From an uncultured Lachnospiraceae bacterium (GTDB lineage Bacteria > Bacillota > Clostridia > Lachnospirales > Lachnospiraceae): a stretch of DNA of 9,185 bases. A program made the position numbers and the translations under genes. Position 1 is the stretch's first letter, and each line of letters opens with the position of its first letter. The notes under the pieces were generated by a model. That model was not told the DNA's origin. It made no database searches and was given only the letters and a program-made list of their open reading frames with translations. The stretch is from contig CAMALN010000046.1 in NCBI GenBank assembly GCA_945836565.1, positions 1 to 9,185 of the forward strand. The letters run 5' to 3'. Below are positions 1 to 5,010 of this stretch, piece by piece.

Positions 1-2
1 AG

Positions 3-572
3 GCCAAGAATATATTGAATTCAATAGGTTTGTCTCAAGCGGCCCCGATATTTTCCTGTGACCAGGGGGATAAGCTTAAAAAATACGTATTTGATATGCT
101 GAAGCATAACTATTCCAATCAGGCGGACAGCTATCGTCTGATAGGTATGCTGTATCTGTTTCTGTCGGTGATAGCCGAGGGGCAGCAGGAAAAGATAGGA
201 ACCATATCGGGGAATACTTATGTAAACCATGCTATAACATATATTCAGAACCATTATAGTGTGCCCGTTACAATAAATGAAATATCTGATTATGTGGGAG
301 TAAACCGTAGCTATCTAAGCTCGCTGTTCAAGGAATATACAGGTATGTCACCTATAAAATACCTGCAGAATTTTAGAATAACGAGAGCCCAGTATATGCT
401 TAGAGTTACAGACCTTCCGATTGAAAGCATCGCCTTATCCTGCGGCTATCAGTCATCGGAGGCATTCCACAAGATATTCAGTAAGCTTGTCGGCATGTCA
501 CCAAAGGCGTTTCGCCTTGAACACAGAGAAAAAGTAAAGAGCCAGTGGGGACGGGAAAAGTGGCTTTTTTAG
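3..572 (+). CDS. AraC-family transcriptional regulator, 5' partial
   Basis: This is the C-terminal part of an AraC/XylS-type DNA-binding regulator. The frame is open to the left edge and no ribosome binding site precedes the TTG at 15, so I treat the start as lying upstream and the gene as truncated by the window. Family members are usually about 280 residues with an N-terminal sensing domain; only its end is visible here. Numbered from that TTG, residues about 70-170 form the paired helix-turn-helix domain. Its first helices carry TINEISDYVGVNRSYLSSLF, and the family signature follows as IALSCGYQSSEAFHKIFSKL and then GMSPKAFR. The natural family end is close to PKAFRLEHREK. The last ten residues (SQWGREKWLF) and the TAG stop are encoded by the 45-bp hairpin repeat that begins at 541, so the native C-terminus was probably replaced. 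The regulator's target is unknown; nearby sugar or HAD genes are possible but not shown. Confidence 0.9.
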   Translation, partial: AKNILNSIGLSQAAPIFSCDQGDKLKKYVFDMLKHNYSNQADSYRLIGMLYLFLSVIAEGQQEKIGTISGNTYVNHAITYIQNHYSVPVTINEISDYVGVNRSYLSSLFKEYTGMSPIKYLQNFRITRAQYMLRVTDLPIESIALSCGYQSSEAFHKIFSKLVGMSPKAFRLEHREKVKSQWGREKWLF

Positions 573-585
573 TGTCCCTATTGGC
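541..585 (+). repeat. 45-bp hairpin repeat, copy 1
   Basis: This is an imperfect inverted repeat. Left arm GCCAGTGGGGACGG pairs with right arm GTGTCCCTATTGGC, with an inner AAAAG-TGG-CTTTT mini-hairpin. It differs from copy 2 at four of 45 positions. Three of those differences turn a Watson-Crick pair into a G-U wobble in the + strand RNA, and one (position 14 against 32) makes a mismatch. The copy straddles the 3' end of the AraC gene, giving it its last ten residues and its stop at 570-572. It ends 2 nt before the GGGAGG ribosome binding site of the HAD gene. I see no transposase in the window. It resembles REP/RAYT-type or MITE-like palindromic repeats. Confidence 0.9.
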
Positions 586-597
586 TGGGAGGTAGTT

Positions 598-1260
598 ATG
601 TACAAAGCGATAATATTTGATTTTGATTACACATTGGGAGATTCGACTGAAGGAATAGTAGCCTGTGTGAATTATGTGATGGAGGCTATGGGACTTAAGA
701 CGCAGGAGGAGAGCAGGATACGCAAAACTATCGGGCTCACCTTAAAGGAGACATACAAAGCTCTGACGGGAGATGCTTCTGATGAGGCGGCAGAGAACTT
801 CAGACAGCTTTTTGTAAAGAAGGCAGATGAGGTTATGGTTGCCGGCACTGTGCTGTATCAGGGCGTTAAAGAGATATTGCAGGAATTGAGGGACAGGGGA
901 TATAAGATAGGCATAGTAACCACCAAATACAGCTATAGAATTAGGGATATCTTCACAAAGTTCGATGCACTATCACTGCTTGACCTCATAGTGGGTGGTG
1001 ATGACGTGAAGGTAGAGAAACCGAGTCCTGAGGGATTGCTGTATGCTATCGACAGATTTGGTTTTGATAAAAAGGAAGTACTGTATGTTGGAGACAGTAT
1101 TGTAGATGCGAAGACAGCGAAAAATGCAGATGTTGATTTTGCCGCAGTGCTGACCGGTGCAACAACCAGGGAGGAGTTTGCACAGTATCCGAAGGTTTTG
1201 CTTGGTGAGCATGTTGGAGATGTGTATACCTACATCACAGACCGCAATGTGGGAGTATAG
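598..1260 (+). CDS. HAD-superfamily hydrolase (phosphoglycolate phosphatase/beta-PGM-like)
   Basis: A 220-residue cytosolic HAD-family phosphohydrolase, a normal length for the Gph / beta-phosphoglucomutase-like group with a helical cap after motif I. Visible motifs: motif I FDFDYTL with nucleophile D8 and acid/base D10; motif II Thr in GIVTTK (T108/T109); motif III Lys in VEKPSPEG (K141); motif IV VGDSIVD (D166 and D170, Mg2+ binding). The cap lies at about residues 16-85. Motif I has Tyr where most Gph-like members have Gly (DxDGT), a small deviation near the active site. The ATG is preceded by GGGAGG with a 5-nt spacer, and this site sits right after hairpin repeat copy 1. Substrate cannot be read from the sequence; phosphoglycolate, a sugar phosphate or pyrophosphate are all possible. 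The hydrolase call is firm, the specificity is not. Confidence 0.9.
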   Translation: MYKAIIFDFDYTLGDSTEGIVACVNYVMEAMGLKTQEESRIRKTIGLTLKETYKALTGDASDEAAENFRQLFVKKADEVMVAGTVLYQGVKEILQELRDRGYKIGIVTTKYSYRIRDIFTKFDALSLLDLIVGGDDVKVEKPSPEGLLYAIDRFGFDKKEVLYVGDSIVDAKTAKNADVDFAAVLTGATTREEFAQYPKVLLGEHVGDVYTYITDRNVGV

Positions 1261-1318
1261 ACCGATAGCTAAAGGGTATTATAGACTATGCTATCACTGT
1301 AGGAAAGGAACGTAAAAC

Positions 1319-2452
1319 ATGAACAGCCGTAAGCATTTTAAGATACTAGGAATATCGATTATTGTCATAGCGATTGTCAATATTCTGGCGTGGGCTGCGC
1401 CATCATTGCAGCATGTGACGGGCATTAATTGGTGTGACTTTTATGCAGATAAGATATTTCCCGTATGGTTGAATACCTTTGGAAGATTTATGGATATATT
1501 TTCATTTTCCGTAGGGGAGATACTCGTCACGATAGCTGTATTGCTTGTGCTGTTTTCGATTATTTTTGCTGTAAGCTTATGTTTTTTACGTAAAAGGAAA
1601 GCAGTATTAAAATTTGCAAAGAGGTATTATATAGTGCTTGCATATATTGTGGTTATCGTGTGTGCGATTATGACGCTAAATTGCAGCATGCTGTATCATA
1701 CTATTCCCATAGATGGGAATCCCATGGCAGAAGCAAGGACATATGGCATAGAGGAGCTAAGGACGCTGAGGAATTACATCGTGGAGACGTGCAATGAATA
1801 CAGCCTTACGATGCCAAGAGATGAAAATGGATACATTATGTACGACAAGGATATGCAGGCACAGGCAAAGCGTGATATGACGAGGCTTTCTGAGGATTAT
1901 CCACGACTTAAGGGGTATTATCCGGACGTGAAGAAAATGATGTATTCGGACCTTATGACGCAGTCGTATATCTATGGATACTATTTCCCGTTTTCTATGG
2001 AGGCAAATTATAATGGAAATATGTATATAACAAATGTGCCGACGACGTTTTGCCATGAGCTGTCGCATATAAAGGGCTATATCTATGAGGATGAGGCAAA
2101 CTTTATAGCTTTTCTGGCATGCACAGGTTCGGAGGATGCGTTTGTGCAGTATAGCGGATACCTGTCAGTGCTTTATTATGTGGATAAGGCTTATAAGGAA
2201 AGCGTTTCAGAAGAAGAGTATAAGTCGCAAATCGCTAAGAGTGATTATGTAAAATGGGATGAGCAGTTTGTACCATACGACACGTGGCAGCGCGTTGAGA
2301 AGAAATCCCCTGTTGTCACCGAGAAGGTCAGCAAGGCATCGGAGAATTTTACAAATGCGAGCCTTAAGGCAAATGGTGTCAAGGACGGAATGATTGCCTA
2401 TGAGCGAGTTGTGGATTTGCTGTTGCAGTACTATGATGGAAAGCTATATTAG
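1319..2452 (+). CDS. DUF3810-like membrane protein with zincin motif
   Basis: A 377-residue predicted membrane protein. Three hydrophobic segments lie at about residues 8-28, 66-90 and 103-122, the second followed by a basic RKRK stretch. The rest is soluble. A metallopeptidase-type motif, CHELSH, is at residues 245-250, followed by IKGYIYEDEANFIAFLAC. H246 and H250 would be metal ligands, E247 the catalytic base, and E257 or E259 in EDEAN candidate third ligand or structural acid. This arrangement matches what I recall of the DUF3810 family, found across Firmicutes and Bacteroidetes; I know of no established substrate. By the membrane segments the catalytic part would lie on one face of the membrane, probably outside. 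Start: ATG with AGGAAAGG upstream and a 10-nt spacer. It lies 58 bp after the HAD gene, possibly in the same transcript. Confidence is high for a membrane zincin-like protein and lower for peptidase activity. Confidence 0.8.
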   Translation: MNSRKHFKILGISIIVIAIVNILAWAAPSLQHVTGINWCDFYADKIFPVWLNTFGRFMDIFSFSVGEILVTIAVLLVLFSIIFAVSLCFLRKRKAVLKFAKRYYIVLAYIVVIVCAIMTLNCSMLYHTIPIDGNPMAEARTYGIEELRTLRNYIVETCNEYSLTMPRDENGYIMYDKDMQAQAKRDMTRLSEDYPRLKGYYPDVKKMMYSDLMTQSYIYGYYFPFSMEANYNGNMYITNVPTTFCHELSHIKGYIYEDEANFIAFLACTGSEDAFVQYSGYLSVLYYVDKAYKESVSEEEYKSQIAKSDYVKWDEQFVPYDTWQRVEKKSPVVTEKVSKASENFTNASLKANGVKDGMIAYERVVDLLLQYYDGKLY

Positions 2453-2469
2453 GTATAGAGACATATTTG

Positions 2470-2478
2470 TGGTACAAT
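2470..2478 (+). promoter_or_regulatory. Possible extended -10 promoter
   Basis: TGG followed by TACAAT forms an extended -10 element about 82 bp before the 2561 start. The -35 position (about 2450-2456) is poor, as extended -10 promoters allow. It would drive the two-TM protein and possibly the genes after it. It has the same TGN-TACAAT form as the promoter at 7689-7716. Confidence 0.4.
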
Positions 2479-2503
2479 GAACATTGGCAATGCGCAGTTG
2501 TAG

Positions 2504-2544
2504 GTATATGAAGCTTTGATGTATATGAAGCTTTGGTGTATATA
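2504..2544 (+). repeat. 17-bp tandem repeat, two copies plus partial third
   Basis: Two consecutive 17-bp units, GTATATGAAGCTTTGAT at 2504-2520 and GTATATGAAGCTTTGGT at 2521-2537, differ at one base. A third unit begins GTATATA at 2538 and then diverges. Each unit holds an AAGCTT palindrome. The array lies between the candidate -10 and the start codon, so it would be in the 5' leader. It could be slippage or paired binding sites. Confidence 0.85.
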
Positions 2545-2560
2545 GAAAAGGTAGATGATT

Positions 2561-3133
2561 ATGGCATTTAATCTAAAGGATGCAGATGGAAATGCTGTGG
2601 CGGTAAAGTCACAGGAGACAATAATAAATGAAAATTTCAGCCTAAAAAGACAAGCCGAGGATAGACTGATATTCATAAGGTCAATGTATGCCGAACAGCT
2701 AAACGGCATACCGAAGAAAATGCAGAATCGTAAAATCGAAATGATTGCCTCATGGATTGCCTTTGGATTTATTCTCTTTTTGATATACATGCTTATAATG
2801 ATGTATGGGCTGATAGGGGTGGTAGTATCCTGTTGGATCATCTTTTGGATATTCATAACGAGCAGGGACTGCTTTCACGCCACCTTGCGGTATATGGTGT
2901 TGTGCAAGGGCTGTAAGTGGACAAAACAGGTTATGCCAAATCGTTTTACTACATACGAAGCGGAGGCGGCCTATTGCAGAAGCCGCATACATGAATTGAA
3001 TAAGGAAATTGAGAAATTACCTTTATACAAGGGCGATGAGCTCAAAAAAAACTGCGAGCGTATATTAGAACTGGAATATGATGAACGACGTGCAAGCTTT
3101 CGTTCCGGTAACGAAGATTCAAGATTAATATAA
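2561..3133 (+). CDS. Hypothetical protein with two membrane segments
   Basis: A 190-residue protein I do not recognise. Two ATGs in frame (2555 and 2561) compete. AAAAGG at 2546-2551 is 9 nt from the second and only 3 nt from the first, so I chose 2561. Residues 1-57 are hydrophilic and partly helical. Two adjacent hydrophobic segments lie at about 60-80 and 82-101 with a very short turn, suggesting a membrane hairpin with both ends on the same side, probably the cytoplasm. A CKGC pair (C115, C118) follows. The tail, about 131-185, is charged and probably helical or coiled-coil. The TAA stop at 3131-3133 is directly followed by hairpin repeat copy 2. Codon use is like that of its neighbours. 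No function is proposed. Confidence 0.75.
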   Translation: MAFNLKDADGNAVAVKSQETIINENFSLKRQAEDRLIFIRSMYAEQLNGIPKKMQNRKIEMIASWIAFGFILFLIYMLIMMYGLIGVVVSCWIIFWIFITSRDCFHATLRYMVLCKGCKWTKQVMPNRFTTYEAEAAYCRSRIHELNKEIEKLPLYKGDELKKNCERILELEYDERRASFRSGNEDSRLI

Positions 3134-3178
3134 GCCAATGGGGACAGGAAAAGTGGCTTTTTTACTGTCCCCATTGGC
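3134..3178 (+). repeat. 45-bp hairpin repeat, copy 2 (perfect palindrome arms)
   Basis: This is the best-formed copy. Arms GCCAATGGGGACAG and CTGTCCCCATTGGC are a perfect 14-bp inverted repeat around the AAAAG-TGG-CTTTT core. It begins at the base after the TAA of the preceding gene. It ends 2 nt before GGAGG, the ribosome binding site of the 3190 ORF. In RNA it would be a very stable stem next to that site. Confidence 0.95.
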
Positions 3179-3189
3179 TTGGAGGAAAT

Positions 3190-5007
3190 ATGAACAACAT
3201 AGAGAAGTATTACAACAAATTTAATGAAGAAAAAAGGTTTGATTCAAGGCATGGTCAGATAGAATATAGGATAACGATGAAGTACGTACATGAAGCGATA
3301 GACAGGCTTATGAAGGAACGTGGCTATACATCGCCCGGTGAGCTTTCGATACTGGATATAGGCGCTGGTACGGGCAGGTACTGCGTGGCACTTAGTAAGG
3401 AAGGCTATGATGTAAGTGCCGTGGAACTGGTCAAATATAATCTGGGTATACTGAAGAAGAAAAACAGTGCAGTCAAGGCTTATCAGGGAAATGCAGTAAG
3501 GCTCAAGCGCTTTGCGGACGACAGCTTTGACCTCACGCTTTTGTTTGGGCCAATGTATCATCTTATAAATGATGAGGATAAGGTGAAGGCGCTTTCGGAG
3601 GCAAAGAGAGTTACGAAGCCGGGCGGATATATATTTGTGGCGTATGTTATGAATGAATATGCAGTTATAATGTACGGAATACAGGAAAACCACATAAAGG
3701 AATGTATGGAAAATGGTATGCTTTCGGAGAACTTTCGCATAATTCCGGGCGAGGAGGACCTGTATGATTATGTGCGTATGGAGGATATAGCAAGATACAA
3801 TGTAGCAGCAGGGCTTGAGCGCGAGAAGATAATCTCCCCTGATGGAGCGGCAAATTATATAAGGCCATTCTTGAGGCAACTTGATGATGATGGCTTCGAG
3901 AGGTTTGTGCAGTACCAGATGTCGGTATGTGAGAGGCAGGAGCTAATAGGTGCTGCTGCGCATACGGTAGATATATTGAGAAAAAAGGAGACCAAAGGGG
4001 ACAGTAAAAAAGCCACTTTTCCCGTCCCCACTGGCCCCACTGGCTTAGGAAGCTTGGCGGAGAGGTATCTCTCGAGAACGGTTATAAAGCATATAAGGAA
4101 GCAGGATAAGACATTAAGTCACGGGGCGGCAATCGGAAATGATTTCGCCTGTCTTGATGGGATGATTACAGCTGACGGAACAGGTGATACACCGGCTATT
4201 GCGTGGACGAAGGCGTCGAATAATTTCTGCTGTTCAGGCGGAGTATGCAAGGGCGCGAGAGTATATATGCTTTTGCCGCAGGGTATAAAAGAAGGAAAGC
4301 TTAAGAGCTATATGGCGGACTTTAACTCACTGGCGGAAGCGAATTCTATCCAGCTTATGGGAGGACATACTGAGGTTTCCGCTGCTGTGGTAAAGCCACA
4401 GTTTTACGTGACCTTGCTTGGCACCAAGGGAGAGTTTAATCCTATCAGGAGGAACGTAAAGCCCGGTATGGATATAATTATGACCAAGCACGTAGGACTT
4501 ATGGGAACCAATCTTATATTAGATGAGAAATATGATGAGCTATCGGAAAGATTTGCGAAGAGCTATCTGGACGGCGCGCGTATAGATGAGTCTGCATATA
4601 GTATAAAGAAGGAGACGGAATGCCTATTGGCGGCAAAGGGTTTTGCGCTGTACTATATGCATGATGTGTCCTTCGGCGGAATATATGGTGCTTTGTGGCA
4701 GCTTGGAAGCTGGCTGGAGCGGGGAATATTGATAGACCACATAAAGCTTGATATAAAGCAGGAGACTATCGAGATATGTGAGTATTTTAACCTTAATCCT
4801 TATATGCTCGAGGGTACAGGCTCGCTACTTGCGGTGGTGGATGACGGAGAGGCAGCAGTTGCTGCACTTGCAAAGGCCGGCATAGCAGCATCAGTTATAG
4901 GCAAGGTTTCTGAAGGAAATGAACGAATGGTAGTTGTAAATGAAATTGACAAGAGATGTCTGTGTCCGGTCAATGGAGATGAAATATATCATATTACAAA
5001 GGGATAG
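3190..5007 (+). CDS. Fused SAM methyltransferase / AIR-synthase-related protein
   Basis: A 605-residue ORF with two domains that I know as separate proteins. Residues 1-266 form a class I SAM-dependent methyltransferase: motif I LDIGAGTGRY at 55-64, an acidic residue after strand 2 (VSAVEL), LLFGPMYHL in the motif IV region, KPGGYIFVAYV near motif VI, and a C-terminus HTVDILRKK that looks like a natural family end. Residues about 284-605 are PurM/AIR-synthase-like: AIGNDFA at 314-320, LMGGHTEV at 389-396, MHDVSFGG at 490-497, and an NPYMLEGTGSLL stretch near the end. Residues 268-285 are encoded by the inverted 45-bp repeat plus a 9-bp duplication. No separate ATG start for the second domain is visible; the nearest in-frame option is TTG at 4054 with AGGA upstream. 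Start ATG 3190 has GGAGG with a 4-nt spacer. Methyl acceptor and AIR-domain substrate are unknown. The stop lies 3 bp before the GTPase gene, implying coupled translation. Confidence 0.9.
   Translation: MNNIEKYYNKFNEEKRFDSRHGQIEYRITMKYVHEAIDRLMKERGYTSPGELSILDIGAGTGRYCVALSKEGYDVSAVELVKYNLGILKKKNSAVKAYQGNAVRLKRFADDSFDLTLLFGPMYHLINDEDKVKALSEAKRVTKPGGYIFVAYVMNEYAVIMYGIQENHIKECMENGMLSENFRIIPGEEDLYDYVRMEDIARYNVAAGLEREKIISPDGAANYIRPFLRQLDDDGFERFVQYQMSVCERQELIGAAAHTVDILRKKETKGDSKKATFPVPTGPTGLGSLAERYLSRTVIKHIRKQDKTLSHGAAIGNDFACLDGMITADGTGDTPAIAWTKASNNFCCSGGVCKGARVYMLLPQGIKEGKLKSYMADFNSLAEANSIQLMGGHTEVSAAVVKPQFYVTLLGTKGEFNPIRRNVKPGMDIIMTKHVGLMGTNLILDEKYDELSERFAKSYLDGARIDESAYSIKKETECLLAAKGFALYYMHDVSFGGIYGALWQLGSWLERGILIDHIKLDIKQETIEICEYFNLNPYMLEGTGSLLAVVDDGEAAVAALAKAGIAASVIGKVSEGNERMVVVNEIDKRCLCPVNGDEIYHITKG
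3991..4035 (-). repeat. 45-bp hairpin repeat, copy 3, inverted and inside an ORF
   Basis: Relative to copies 1 and 2 this copy is reversed. Its reverse complement has left arm GCCAGTGGGGACGG, identical to copy 1, and right arm CTGTCCCCTTTGGT. It spans exactly 15 codons of the 605-codon ORF and contains no stop in that frame, reading TKGDSKKATFPVPTG. It sits just after the natural methyltransferase end and replaces the expected gene boundary. Confidence 0.9.
4027..4044 (+). repeat. 9-bp tandem duplication at repeat edge
   Basis: CCCACTGGC occurs twice in tandem, at 4027-4035 and 4036-4044. The first copy is the outer end of hairpin repeat copy 3. Being 9 bp it keeps frame, adding PTG to the linker. 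Confidence 0.9.
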
Positions 5008-5010
5008 GAA

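Noticed and set aside
541..585. 45-bp repeat read as an ordinary intrinsic terminator
   Set aside because: The T-run lies inside the structure, next to a weak 5-bp A/T stem, and the main 14-bp stem is not followed by T's. Near-identical copies, one inside an ORF, fit a repeat better.
1263..1295. Inverted repeat GATAGC/GCTATC between the HAD and DUF3810 genes
   Set aside because: Only 6 bp with a 20-nt A/T-rich loop; expected by chance and without a T-run.
3244..3879. 211-codon ORF on the reverse strand
   Set aside because: It lies wholly antisense to the clear methyltransferase domain, shows no recognisable domain, and its composition (many His, Ile, Tyr, Cys) is that of a shadow frame.
4054..5007. 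Separate AIR-synthase-like gene starting at TTG 4054
   Set aside because: AGGA is only about 3-4 nt upstream and TTG is a weak start, while the longer frame is open without interruption; kept only as an alternative.
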